Below are positions 25,538-34,591 of a stretch of 64,000 bases of DNA, one piece after another. Both the position numbers and the translations under genes were made by a program. Position 1 is the stretch's first letter, and every line of letters begins with the position of its first letter. Source of the DNA: an uncultured Desulfobacterium sp. (GTDB lineage: Bacteria > Desulfobacterota > DSM-4660 > Desulfatiglandales > Desulfatiglandaceae); assembly GCA_900258555.1 (NCBI GenBank), contig LT984855.1, forward strand, positions 670,036 through 734,035, written 5' to 3'. The notes beneath the pieces were generated by a model. That model searched no databases, had not been told where the DNA came from, and worked only from the letters and a program-made list of their open reading frames with translations.

Positions 25538-26593
25538 TTGCTCAAATGTCCTGAATTATTAATTCCAACATCTCTCTATTTATTAATCGTATTACTTTTA
25601 TCACCCTTCCCTCCCTGCCCTGTAAATGCTGCTGATAGCCCATCCAATTCAGCCATTGAGCCGTTTACAGGCAATACCATGGGAACCACCTATCACATCA
25701 AGGTGGTCACGCAGAACAATGATGACAAAAAGCTGTTGAGTACTTTAATAGAGGAAAAGTTAAAGGATGTAAATCAGAGTATGTCTGTCTATGTACCGGA
25801 CAGCGAAATATCACTTTTCAACAACGCCAAAAAAGGAAAAGCAATACAAATATCCTTTGAATTTTATTCTGTCATGGTCACTTCACAGAAGCTTTATCGT
25901 ATTACAGGAGGCGCCTGGGACGGGACGGTGAAGCCATTGGTTGACCTATGGGGTTTTGGCACCAAAAAAGAGATCACAACCCCGCCATCTTCTGACGTTA
26001 TAAGGGCGCTACTTGAAAACACAGGATTTGATCAGATCACTATTCAAAACCAGACCCTTCAAAAACACAATTCAGCAATTACCCTCGACCTTGGTTCAAT
26101 AGCCAAAGGTTTCGGCGTTGACGCCATTGGACAGCTTTTAAAAGACCAGGGCTATATCAATTTCCTTGTTGAAATAGGAGGGGAGGTGCTGGCATCAGGA
26201 GAGAAAACGCCGGGAAAGCCCTGGATAGTCGGCATTAATAAGCCTGATAAATGGGACAATTCCAATGTGGCTTACCTTTCATTTCCACTCAGGGACAAAG
26301 CACTTGCAACCAGTGGGGACTACAAATCTTTTAGTATGATTGAAGGGGAGGCATACTCCCATATTATTAATCCTGCTACCGGATATCCTGTAGACAATGG
26401 TGTTGTGAGCGCCTCTGTGATATCAGACAACTGCACCTTTGCAGACGGACTTGCCACAGCACTGATGGTCATGGGGCAGGAAAAAGGCATCAAGCTGGTT
26501 AACAGCCTTGAAAATACCGAGTGTTTGATTGTTGTAAGAGATAAGGAGGGGGCATTAAAAGATTACAGATCCAAAAACTTTCCCCTCCCATGA
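25538..26593 (+). CDS. apbE: FAD:protein FMN transferase (ApbE)
   Basis: This 351-residue enzyme attaches FMN to Thr residues of RnfG and RnfD using FAD. An N-terminal hydrophobic signal segment (about 8-30) indicates export to the periplasmic side, possibly as a membrane-tethered protein. Motifs are MGTTYHIKV, DLGSIAKGFGVDAI, EIGGEVLASG, ATSGDYKSF and HIINPATGYP. It appears to begin with TTG at 25538, 2 bp after the rnfA stop, with no good ribosome-binding site, so translation is probably coupled. It is convergent with nuoN, 9 bp away. Confidence 0.93.
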   Translation: MLKCPELLIPTSLYLLIVLLLSPFPPCPVNAADSPSNSAIEPFTGNTMGTTYHIKVVTQNNDDKKLLSTLIEEKLKDVNQSMSVYVPDSEISLFNNAKKGKAIQISFEFYSVMVTSQKLYRITGGAWDGTVKPLVDLWGFGTKKEITTPPSSDVIRALLENTGFDQITIQNQTLQKHNSAITLDLGSIAKGFGVDAIGQLLKDQGYINFLVEIGGEVLASGEKTPGKPWIVGINKPDKWDNSNVAYLSFPLRDKALATSGDYKSFSMIEGEAYSHIINPATGYPVDNGVVSASVISDNCTFADGLATALMVMGQEKGIKLVNSLENTECLIVVRDKEGALKDYRSKNFPLP

Positions 26594-26602
26594 ATTTCAT
26601 CT

Positions 26603-28030
26603 TTATGGCATTATGGTGCCTGCGGCCTTCATTGCCATATTAAAGACCGGGGCAGGGATTACACCGAGGGCAAGGACTGAGACCGCAAGTGCCCCACCCC
26701 ATACAAGACTGAACTTCGGTTCATTCTGTATGGGCAGGGCGGCCTCTGTTTGATCCTTTGTGTAGGCATGAATCACCATGCTCAAATAGTAGTACATGGA
26801 GATTGCGGTGTTGACCGCTGCAAGTATGATCAGCCAATTATAGCCATGGTCCCATGCTGCAGTGAGTAAAAACAACTTTCCCATAAACCCGCCGGTGGGA
26901 GGAAGTCCCACCAAGGCAAAAGCGCCGACAGCCAGTACCAGAGCCAGGCCGGGCGCACGGCTGTGAAGCCCGTTTAAGTCTTCAAGATCCAGGTTTCTGC
27001 CGTCAGCGGCCACCCTGCATACCACCCAGAAACATGTGAGATTCATCAACACATAGGTAAGGACGTAAAAGCCTGCGGCAGCAAACCCCTCCCTGGTCAG
27101 CGCTACAAGGCCTACAAGCACATAGCCCGCGTGAGCCACAGTAGAGTAACCCAAGATCCTTTTTACATCCCTTTGTGCAAGGGCCGCGAGGTTTCCGTAT
27201 GTCATGGAAATGGCTGCAAGCACAGCCAGAATGCTTACTATTTCAGCACCGGGCTTGAGCATGGAAGTCAGTCTGATAAGAATTGCTACAGCACCAAGTT
27301 TTGGAAGAGTTGAAACATATGTCGCAGTCTCATTGCTGGAGCCCTGGTATACATCCGGTGCCCAGAAATGAAATGGAAATAATGCAAGTTTATAGAAGAA
27401 CCCGGCTAGAAAAAGTGTCAAACCGATGACAGCCATAGGACTTTTTGCCCAGGACCACTCACACAGGGCAAGATCCTTTATATAAGTGGTGTGCTGGGAT
27501 GCTACGATGTATGAAAGTCCATATAACGCGATTGCCGTAACAGCGGCCCCAAACAGTATGTATTTGATTCCCGCCTCTGCCGCCTGCCTTTCCTGTGCCC
27601 TTAACGGGATGAGTGAATATAGGCTGTACGAGGCCATTTCCATCGCAAGATATATTGTAATCAGCTCCACTGCGCTTGCAAGGAACATCAGTCCGAGGGC
27701 CGAAAGGGCAAGGAACATGAAATAGTCACTCTGTCTCCCGTGCTCCAGCGTAGGCTGCCTGGTTGCGTTTAATACCGCAGCGAAAAATCCTACTGCTACA
27801 GAAAATTTGAAAAACTGTGATAAAAGATCTATGCGATAGGCGTTTAGGAATAAATCGCCTTCACAGTCAATGGATACAAGCGTCAGCGGGATGCCGATAA
27901 ATGCAAGCCACGGTATCCATCGTGTTACTGCAAGATTCCTCTTATTATCAATTATGCTGCATATAAAGAGGAGAAGGACGACAATCGTCTGATAAATTTC
28001 CGGCAAGATCAATTCCGTTCTGAAATCCAC
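26603..28030 (-). CDS. nuoN: NADH-quinone oxidoreductase subunit N
   Basis: This 475-residue antiporter-like membrane subunit of complex I has about 13-14 helices. The proton-channel Glu on TM5 (YLAMEMASYSLYSLIP) and Lys on TM7 (GFFYKLALFPFHFWAPD) are present, as is RDVKRILGYSTVAHAGYVL around TM8-9. It is the last gene of the nuo operon, 15 bp after nuoM. Confidence 0.93.
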   Translation of the reverse strand: MDFRTELILPEIYQTIVVLLLFICSIIDNKRNLAVTRWIPWLAFIGIPLTLVSIDCEGDLFLNAYRIDLLSQFFKFSVAVGFFAAVLNATRQPTLEHGRQSDYFMFLALSALGLMFLASAVELITIYLAMEMASYSLYSLIPLRAQERQAAEAGIKYILFGAAVTAIALYGLSYIVASQHTTYIKDLALCEWSWAKSPMAVIGLTLFLAGFFYKLALFPFHFWAPDVYQGSSNETATYVSTLPKLGAVAILIRLTSMLKPGAEIVSILAVLAAISMTYGNLAALAQRDVKRILGYSTVAHAGYVLVGLVALTREGFAAAGFYVLTYVLMNLTCFWVVCRVAADGRNLDLEDLNGLHSRAPGLALVLAVGAFALVGLPPTGGFMGKLFLLTAAWDHGYNWLIILAAVNTAISMYYYLSMVIHAYTKDQTEAALPIQNEPKFSLVWGGALAVSVLALGVIPAPVFNMAMKAAGTIMP

Positions 28031-28045
28031 TTATTAAGCTCCTGT

Positions 28046-29596
28046 CTAGTTCTTTAATTCATCCAGGGGATCTTCAATACCCGCAACGGCCAATGAGGAC
28101 TTCGCCTTCTGTGTTTCAATGGCGTAAGCAGATGTCTTAGCCTTAAAGTCAGAAATTAATCCCGCTATAGATGTATCCATTGTCTTAAAAAACAACCCGG
28201 GGGCAAGTCCGATATAGAGGACAAACACCGCAGGTATAAAAAGATAGACCCACTCTCTGAAATTTAGATCTTTCCATCCTTGTTTAAAACTACTGGGTTC
28301 TCCCCATGATAGCTTTTGTGCAAGCCTCAGCATATAAGTTGCAGCAAGTAGCACGCCGGGGATTATAGCCGCTCCGATCCAGAGATTGGCCTGAAAGGCC
28401 CCTACAAGGACCAAAAGCTCTCCTACAAAACTGTTTGTTGCTGGAAAACCAAAAGAGGAGAAGGCAAACAGGCCGAAAAACCCGATGTAAGCGGGCATAT
28501 ATTTGGCGATGCCGAGATTGTCCAGAACCTGTCTACTGTGACTGCGCTCGTATATAGTCCCCACCATCATAAACAGGGCGCCTGTTGTTATACCGTGATT
28601 GAGCATCTGGAACAACGCCCCTTCAACGCCCCTTTGGTTGAATAAAAAGATGCCCAGGGTGACAAATCCCATATGACCGACAGAAGAATATGCGATGATC
28701 TTCTTCATGTCGTCCTGACCAAGGGCCACGGCGCCGCCGTAGATTATGGATGCAATAGAGATTGCTATCATCATCGGCGCAAAATACTCGCTGGCCACAG
28801 GGGTCAACGGTAGACAAAAACGCAGAAATCCGTATGTCCCCATCTTGAGCAGAATGGATGCAAGCACGACGCTGCCTGCTGTCGGGGCCTCAACATGTGC
28901 TGCCGGAAGCCATGTATGGAACGGAAACATCGGCACCTTAATGGCGAAAGCAAGGGTCATGGCCAGGAATGTCCAGAACTGGAAACGGAAACTGAATGAC
29001 TTTGTCATCAACTCCGGGATAGAAAAGGTCCCTCCGACTATCCTGAAGGCAATCAGGGCCACCAAAAGGACAGTACTTCCTGCCAGTGTGTAGAGTATGA
29101 ACTTTATGGATGCATAGCTCCGATTAGGCCCGCCCCATACGGCGATCAACAGATACATTGGGACGAGCATTGCCTCCCAAAATACGTAAAATAGAGTAAA
29201 GTCCAAGGCGCAGAATACACCAAGGCAGGCGGATGTCATAAAAAGAAGGCAAAAGTGGAACTCTTTGACCCGCTTCTCAATATAAGTCCATGAGCAAAGT
29301 ACGCAAAGGGGCAGGACAGCAACAGTAAGCCACACCATAAGGATACTGATGCCGTCTACTCCAAGGTAATACTCAAGCCCCCATCTTGGCATCCAAGCTA
29401 CGCGCTCTACAAACTGAAATTCAGTTGTATTGAACTGAAAATTCAGGAGAGGTTTCATCAATATTAATTCGATTATTGACACTATAAGGGTAAAAACCCT
29501 TACAGTAGATGGCCGTTCTATGAAAAACAGACACACGCATGCCACAATCGGCAAAAATATTATAGCCGTGAGTACCTGAAAACCAGAATCTAACAT
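28046..29596 (-). CDS. nuoM: NADH-quinone oxidoreductase subunit M
   Basis: This 516-residue antiporter-like subunit shows the NuoM hallmarks: YFLGVDGIS-like YYLGVDGISILMVWL, LFYVFWEAMLVPMYLL (channel Glu), AFAIKVPMFPFHTWLPAAH (TM7 Lys), and DDMKKIIAYSSVGHMGFV. A C-terminal charged tail of about 40 residues is present. It should be one of the proton pumps of the membrane arm. There is a 15-bp gap to nuoN. Confidence 0.94.
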   Translation of the reverse strand: MLDSGFQVLTAIIFLPIVACVCLFFIERPSTVRVFTLIVSIIELILMKPLLNFQFNTTEFQFVERVAWMPRWGLEYYLGVDGISILMVWLTVAVLPLCVLCSWTYIEKRVKEFHFCLLFMTSACLGVFCALDFTLFYVFWEAMLVPMYLLIAVWGGPNRSYASIKFILYTLAGSTVLLVALIAFRIVGGTFSIPELMTKSFSFRFQFWTFLAMTLAFAIKVPMFPFHTWLPAAHVEAPTAGSVVLASILLKMGTYGFLRFCLPLTPVASEYFAPMMIAISIASIIYGGAVALGQDDMKKIIAYSSVGHMGFVTLGIFLFNQRGVEGALFQMLNHGITTGALFMMVGTIYERSHSRQVLDNLGIAKYMPAYIGFFGLFAFSSFGFPATNSFVGELLVLVGAFQANLWIGAAIIPGVLLAATYMLRLAQKLSWGEPSSFKQGWKDLNFREWVYLFIPAVFVLYIGLAPGLFFKTMDTSIAGLISDFKAKTSAYAIETQKAKSSLAVAGIEDPLDELKN

Positions 29597-29645
29597 GAAT
29601 TATTACTCTCTATTTAATATTTAAGACAAAACTCGCTGTCCTGGC

Positions 29646-31418
29646 TCAATAATTCCACCAGACAACGGCGTAAATGACCAGAGCCGCAACCGATGCCCAG
29701 GCAAGATAATCCTGTAGCCTTCCTGTCTGCAGCCTTGCTGAAATCCTTCCAATACCTCGGACAGTATATGCAGAACCGTCCACAACCGTGTCAATTCCCT
29801 TAACATCAAACCATCTGGTGCCGAATGCCGCTCCCATTATGCCACGCATTCCTACTGTCCTGTAAACCTCTGTCCATATTCCGTCAAAGAAGGCAATGGG
29901 CTTGCATACCAGGTTAACAAATGCCTGTCCGATCAGTTTGTAGATGATATTAAAATCGAAGTTCCTTCCGGCATGAGGAACAATAACCTTCCGCAATAAA
30001 TAAAACCCTAAACCCGTAAAACTAAGCAGCATGGATGCCTGAAGAAGGGTCCACCTGGTGTAAGGTTCAAAGTGAACAGGATGGGGAAGAAGGCAATAGA
30101 GTATGTTTGGGAACAGCCCCTGTGCCAGGCACAGGCTTGCAGCAATAGCCATGGCAATATACATATTGGCCGGGATCGGCTTTAATTCGATATTGTTTTC
30201 AGGCTTTGCAAAAAATGCAAAATACGGCAACTTTATGCCCACAGAGAGGAATGTTCCGACAGCAGCCACCTCCAGAAATACGCCGATCATAATATGATGT
30301 GCCTCAACCGCCCCCAGTATGGTCATGTTCTTGCTTACAAAACCATTAAAAAACGGCATTCCTGAGATAGAAACCGCCCCGACCATGTAAAGGATCATTA
30401 CCCACGGTATCCTCCCCACGAGCCCGCCAAGCTCAGTCAGTTTTGAGGTGCCTGCAGCATACAGAAGGCACCCGGCGCCCATGAACAAGAGCCCTTTATA
30501 AAGAATGTGGGCATAGGCATGGGCAACGGCCCCGTTTACAGTCATTGCGGTCCCGACCCCAATGCCGGCAACCATGTATCCGACCTGGGATATGATGTGG
30601 TAGGAGAGGATCCTGCGGCAGTCGTTTTCTATGCACGCATAAAGGACACCGTAAACCGCCATTATAGTCCCAGCAATCGCCAGAATTTCAAATCCGAAAA
30701 AGCCGCGGGCAAGTACATACACAGCAGTCTTGGTGGTGAATGCACACATGAAGACAGCACCCGGTACTGTTGCCTCAGGATATGCATCGGGAAGCCACGC
30801 ATGCAGAGGAATAGTGGCGGCATTTACACAAAACCCGATCATTATCAGATAGTCATAAAGCTGTACATCTGCAGGCATAACGTGATCAAAGGTGAAATTC
30901 CCCACTGCTTTAAACCGAAGAAGAAGCCCGCCCAGCAGGAAAAGTCCTCCAAATATGTGGAACATCAGATACCTGAAACCTGCCTGTGTAGAAATCGGAT
31001 TTCTTCTCAGCCAGACAAGAAAGGTGGATGCCACTGCCATCAGTTCCCAAAAAATGAACAGGGTCAGAAAATCGCCTGCAAAGGTGCAACCAAAGGAGCC
31101 TGCAACATAGAGCATGCTTGCAACGTGATGGGCCTTTTCCTTTACATGAAAGGCGTAGATTATGCCGATAAAAGCCTGTATGGCAAAGACATGGGCGAAG
31201 ACCAGGGACAAGGTATCAACCCTGCCCATCAAGAGACTCTGCCCGAGATATTGTATGTGTCCGTACATACCATGATCTACGGAGATCACACTAATAAAAG
31301 CCGCAATGGCGGGAATAGGTGTGAGCCAGCGCCACCAGGATTCACCCTTTAAAAAGGGAATTATCAGAGCGGCCGCAATAAAAAAGAAAGAAGGATGATA
31401 AAAACTACTTGCTGTCAT
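29646..31418 (-). CDS. NuoL/MrpD-like proton-conducting subunit, long form
   Basis: This 590-residue membrane protein belongs to the antiporter-like family. The core reads LTLFIFWELMAVASTFLVW (channel Glu) and NAATIPLHAWLPDAYPEATV. The residue aligned with the TM7 channel Lys of NuoL/M/N is Asn199 here; I recall this NAA form in a deltaproteobacterial subfamily. A Lys on TM8 (FTTKTAVY) and one on TM12 (GFVSKNMTI) remain. The C-terminal 130 residues (VKGIDTVVDGSAYTVRG ... RLQTGRLQDYLAWASV) resemble the NuoL lateral-helix and TM16 tail. It is therefore the best candidate for the NuoL position, although a second such gene lies nearer nuoK. Confidence 0.85.
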   Translation of the reverse strand: MTASSFYHPSFFFIAAALIIPFLKGESWWRWLTPIPAIAAFISVISVDHGMYGHIQYLGQSLLMGRVDTLSLVFAHVFAIQAFIGIIYAFHVKEKAHHVASMLYVAGSFGCTFAGDFLTLFIFWELMAVASTFLVWLRRNPISTQAGFRYLMFHIFGGLFLLGGLLLRFKAVGNFTFDHVMPADVQLYDYLIMIGFCVNAATIPLHAWLPDAYPEATVPGAVFMCAFTTKTAVYVLARGFFGFEILAIAGTIMAVYGVLYACIENDCRRILSYHIISQVGYMVAGIGVGTAMTVNGAVAHAYAHILYKGLLFMGAGCLLYAAGTSKLTELGGLVGRIPWVMILYMVGAVSISGMPFFNGFVSKNMTILGAVEAHHIMIGVFLEVAAVGTFLSVGIKLPYFAFFAKPENNIELKPIPANMYIAMAIAASLCLAQGLFPNILYCLLPHPVHFEPYTRWTLLQASMLLSFTGLGFYLLRKVIVPHAGRNFDFNIIYKLIGQAFVNLVCKPIAFFDGIWTEVYRTVGMRGIMGAAFGTRWFDVKGIDTVVDGSAYTVRGIGRISARLQTGRLQDYLAWASVAALVIYAVVWWNY

Positions 31419-31665
31419 AGGTGTCCTCCGGTCCTGTGATCAATGGGAATATGATCTTCTTCATTACAATGATCATCAGCAGGGCCACGACCAACCCGAA
31501 TAAGGGCCAAAACCCCATGTATTTATCCAAATGATATTCTGCTTCATGGGGACGCACAAAATAGTTGATCCCTGCAAGGGCAGCCAGGAACAGGAAAAAA
31601 ATAGTTGTCCAGAACTTGGTGTGTTGTTTTCTGGTATTGTCCAGCCAGGGTCCTAAGAAAGACAT
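31405..31665 (-). CDS. Small two-helix membrane protein within the nuo operon
   Basis: This 86-residue protein has two hydrophobic helices (about 20-37 and 48-72) joined by a polar loop with VRPHEAEYHLDKY. It sits between the two NuoL/MrpD-like genes and overlaps the downstream one by 14 bp, so it is surely part of the operon. I do not recognise a named family. A guess is that it stabilises the extra antiporter-like subunit, as small Mrp subunits do. Confidence 0.8.
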   Translation of the reverse strand: MSFLGPWLDNTRKQHTKFWTTIFFLFLAALAGINYFVRPHEAEYHLDKYMGFWPLFGLVVALLMIIVMKKIIFPLITGPEDTYDSK

Positions 31666-31679
31666 GTCCCTTTATCTCC

Positions 31680-33173
31680 TCACATACCACCAAAAATTTT
31701 GATAAACTGAGTAACAGCCTCGGGATATAAGCCGAGCAGCACAGATACGATTGCAGTAAAGAACAAGGGCACCACCATTGTGGCGGGGGCCTCACTGTAT
31801 TGCTCTACATGAGAGCCCGGATCAGGCGACTTGAAAAACGCCGTATACAATACAGGGACGAAATAACCGACATTTAAAATGGTGCTTGCAAGAAGGGCTA
31901 TTAACAGCGGCATCTGGTGGATAGTAACTGCTCCGTTTACCATGTACCATTTGCTGACAAAACCGCACACAGGAGGCACTCCTATCATGGAAAGGGCTGC
32001 AATGCCGAATGCCCCGAAAGTCCATGGCATGCGCCAGCCATACCCTTTCATCTGACTGATTGATTTTGTGTGTGTGGCCACATAGATAGCGCCTGCAGTG
32101 AAAAAGAGGGTGATTTTTGAGAAGGCGTGATTTGCTATGTGGAGCATACCACCCTGAACCGCAATGGGTGTCAGCATCGTTACTCCAAGCACTACATATG
32201 AAAGCTGGCTTACAGTGGAATAGGCAAGCCTCGCCTTTAGATCATCCTTTGTAATTGCGATTATCGAGGCGGCGACGATGGTAAAGGCGGCTATATATGC
32301 AGTTGGGAGTCCAAGGCCGAGGCGGTCCATGGTATCGAGTCCGAATCCGGATAGGATAACGCGGCATATACAGAAGACACCTGCCTTAACAACGGCCACC
32401 GCATGCAGAAGGGCGGATACCGGAGTCGGCGCAACCATTGCAGAAGGCAGCCAGTTATGAAACGGCATAATCGCGGCCTTTGCAATACCGGCGATAAACA
32501 GTGCATAGGTGACTGTCACCAATAACCCGTTTGCATCTGACGGGTACATCCCTTTTGTCATATCACCCAGGTGATAATCAAGTGTGCCGCAGAGGATATA
32601 TGTCAGGACCATTGCAGGCAGCAAAAACACCTTCGATGTCCCTACGAGGTAAACCAGGTATTTGCGCGCCCCTGAATAGGCCTCTTCGTCCTGGTGATGG
32701 GCGACCAGAGGATATGTAAAGACTGTAATGATCTCGTAAAACAGATAAAGGGTGAAGACGTTTGATGCGAATGATACACCCTGTGCGCCTAAGATCGCTA
32801 CGGCAAAGCAGACATAATAGCGTGTCTGGGCATGTTCTTTAAGCCCCCGCATGTATCCGATGTTGTAACTGGTTGCGATAAACCACAGAAAGGATGAAAC
32901 CATGCCGAAGATCATCGAAAGCCCGTCCGCGGAAAATGACACCGTTATTCCCGGCATGATGGTAAAGACTGTGTATTTTAGGATCCTGCCTGCAAGCACT
33001 TCAGGGGCCATAGATAATACACACAGAAAAGTCGCCATTGCGGCGATAAACGATACGGCCTCTCTCTTATTCGGATCTTTGCGGAATGCATAGACCAAAA
33101 AGGGCGCTATGAGGGTAATGATAACAGGGTATGTTACCGCTACACTTTCTACTATTTCCTTTGCCGGTGTCAT
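31680..33173 (-). CDS. MrpD/NuoL-like proton-conducting subunit, short form
   Basis: This 497-residue antiporter-like membrane protein shows FTLYLFYEIITVFTYPLVAH with the channel Glu, FIAGIAKAAIMPFHNWLPSA with the TM7 Lys intact, and AITKDDLKARLAYSTVSQLS. It lacks the long NuoL lateral-helix tail. It lies 3 bp after nuoK, where nuoL would be, but its sequence is closer to MrpD/MnhD. With the 590-residue protein, NuoM and NuoN it gives four antiporter-like subunits, one more than canonical complex I. Confidence 0.88.
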   Translation of the reverse strand: MTPAKEIVESVAVTYPVIITLIAPFLVYAFRKDPNKREAVSFIAAMATFLCVLSMAPEVLAGRILKYTVFTIMPGITVSFSADGLSMIFGMVSSFLWFIATSYNIGYMRGLKEHAQTRYYVCFAVAILGAQGVSFASNVFTLYLFYEIITVFTYPLVAHHQDEEAYSGARKYLVYLVGTSKVFLLPAMVLTYILCGTLDYHLGDMTKGMYPSDANGLLVTVTYALFIAGIAKAAIMPFHNWLPSAMVAPTPVSALLHAVAVVKAGVFCICRVILSGFGLDTMDRLGLGLPTAYIAAFTIVAASIIAITKDDLKARLAYSTVSQLSYVVLGVTMLTPIAVQGGMLHIANHAFSKITLFFTAGAIYVATHTKSISQMKGYGWRMPWTFGAFGIAALSMIGVPPVCGFVSKWYMVNGAVTIHQMPLLIALLASTILNVGYFVPVLYTAFFKSPDPGSHVEQYSEAPATMVVPLFFTAIVSVLLGLYPEAVTQFIKIFGGM

Positions 33174-33176
33174 TGA

Positions 33177-33485
33177 CTATCCTTTCAATTCAGAGACCGC
33201 CTCGCTGTCCGATGTCTGGAAGCGTCTGACTACTATAACTACAATGGCTAGAACAAGGGTCGCCTCGGCAGCTGCAAGGCCCATTATCAAAAGCGTGCCC
33301 AACTGCCCCAGAACCGCACTGGCCTTGGTCAGCTGGCCTGCGGCTACAAGCGACAACCCTGCCCCGTTTAACAGGAGTTCTATACATATTAGCATGCCGA
33401 TCAGCGTCCTCCTCCAGATCAGGCCAAACAGCCCCAGGGCGAGAAGCATGATTGCAACAAGCTGATACAGGGTTAGCGGGTTCAT
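33177..33485 (-). CDS. nuoK: NADH-quinone oxidoreductase subunit K
   Basis: This 102-residue, three-helix subunit reads GLFGLIWRRTLIGMLICIEL followed by LNGAGLSL. The conserved Glu in TM2 (CIELLLN) and the second Glu in TM3 (AAAEATLVLAIVV) used for proton translocation are present. It overlaps nuoJ by 4 bp (ATGA). Confidence 0.95.
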   Translation of the reverse strand: MNPLTLYQLVAIMLLALGLFGLIWRRTLIGMLICIELLLNGAGLSLVAAGQLTKASAVLGQLGTLLIMGLAAAEATLVLAIVVIVVRRFQTSDSEAVSELKG

Positions 33486-33991
33486 TTACTTATTCTCCTC
33501 TCAAAAGCAATCAGGACCGCCCCGGCCATGGCAACCAGCAGGACAACCGAGATCAGTTCAAAGGCCAGGGTATAAGGACCTAAAAGACCCTTGCCGAGCT
33601 CCTTTACGGTCACAGCGGTGGGAGTGGAAAAACTCTCAACCGGATTAGTTACTACGACACTGCTAAGGATCACTGCAGGCGCTGCGAGGCCAAGAAGGGC
33701 GTAAAGGATCTGCCTTCCCGACCTTGAGGTGGTCTCGTCGCCGTCAGGGCCGGTGCGCACCAGCATGATTGCTATAAAGATAAGGACAGCAACCGCCCCC
33801 ACATAAATCAACAGTTGCATAAAGGCCATGACGGGGGCTGCCATCAGCAGATACATCCCCGCCACACCGAAGAGGGTCATGATAAGGCCAACAAGGGCGC
33901 GCACCAGGTTTCCTGCTGCCACGGCAATGACGCCTCCTATTGCGATAATTGATACGTATAACCCGAAGGCTGCATAGGCAAGGATTTCCAC
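33482..33991 (-). CDS. nuoJ: NADH-quinone oxidoreductase subunit J
   Basis: This 169-residue, five-helix membrane subunit of complex I carries the typical TM3 segment MAFMQLLIYVGAVAVLIFIA (Tyr and Gly of the pi-bulge helix). It lies between nuoI and nuoK with a 4-bp overlap to nuoK. Confidence 0.94.
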   Translation of the reverse strand: MEILAYAAFGLYVSIIAIGGVIAVAAGNLVRALVGLIMTLFGVAGMYLLMAAPVMAFMQLLIYVGAVAVLIFIAIMLVRTGPDGDETTSRSGRQILYALLGLAAPAVILSSVVVTNPVESFSTPTAVTVKELGKGLLGPYTLAFELISVVLLVAMAGAVLIAFERRISK

Positions 33992-33997
33992 CTTTAC

Positions 33998-34546
33998 TCA
34001 CTCCTTAGATTGAGATGAACCGCTCTTTATGCCCTTTGCCTGGTCAGCAAGTCTGGCCAAAAGGTCATATACAAAGTCCTCTTTATTCCTGCTTGCCAGA
34101 TAGGCATCGCTCGAAAACTGCAAAGACCCTACAGGACAGGTATCAACACAGGTTCCGCATAGACTGCACAGGGTAAAATCATATCTAAATGTCCCCAGCT
34201 CCTTCGGCGCCGCCTTCTTCACCTTCTCGCCCTTAGCCTCCGCCTCTTTCTTCGCCTTGATCTCCTCGGCCGTGGGCTTCGGCGCAGGCTTTGCCGCAAC
34301 CGTCAGGCATCCGCTCGGGCACGCGCCGGCGCACTGAAGGCAGACAATGCACTTAGGTTTTGTGGGATCATTGTCACTTGCCACAAGCTCAACAGGGCCG
34401 CGAAAGGTGGACAGGTTGTCCACGGTCTTCCTGGGGTAATGGACTGTAACCTGAGGGCAAACAAAATACTTGCCGGTGATCTTAAGCCCTACAATCAGGC
34501 TCCAAAGCCCTGAGATGTTTTTCCACATTTGACTGATACCGTTCAT
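33998..34546 (-). CDS. nuoI: NADH-quinone oxidoreductase subunit I with a charged linker insertion
   Basis: This 182-residue iron-sulfur subunit carries clusters N6a and N6b. The first motif is CIVCLQCAGACPSGC and the second CSLCGTCVDTCPVG. Between them is an insertion of about 35 residues rich in Lys, Glu, Ala and Pro (KPAPKPTAEEIKAKKEAEAK is part of it). Ordinary NuoI has only a short spacer there. It should transfer electrons from the peripheral arm to NuoB. It lies 45 bp after nuoH and 6 bp before nuoJ. Confidence 0.93.
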   Translation of the reverse strand: MNGISQMWKNISGLWSLIVGLKITGKYFVCPQVTVHYPRKTVDNLSTFRGPVELVASDNDPTKPKCIVCLQCAGACPSGCLTVAAKPAPKPTAEEIKAKKEAEAKGEKVKKAAPKELGTFRYDFTLCSLCGTCVDTCPVGSLQFSSDAYLASRNKEDFVYDLLARLADQAKGIKSGSSQSKE

Positions 34547-34591
34547 ATCTTTAACGTCCCTGTTATCTCCTTAGCTTCCATTACCAAGGTC

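Noticed and set aside
30507-31352. 281-codon plus-strand frame
   Set aside because: It lies entirely opposite the well-supported 590-residue NuoL/MrpD-like gene and has no family features; a shadow of that gene.
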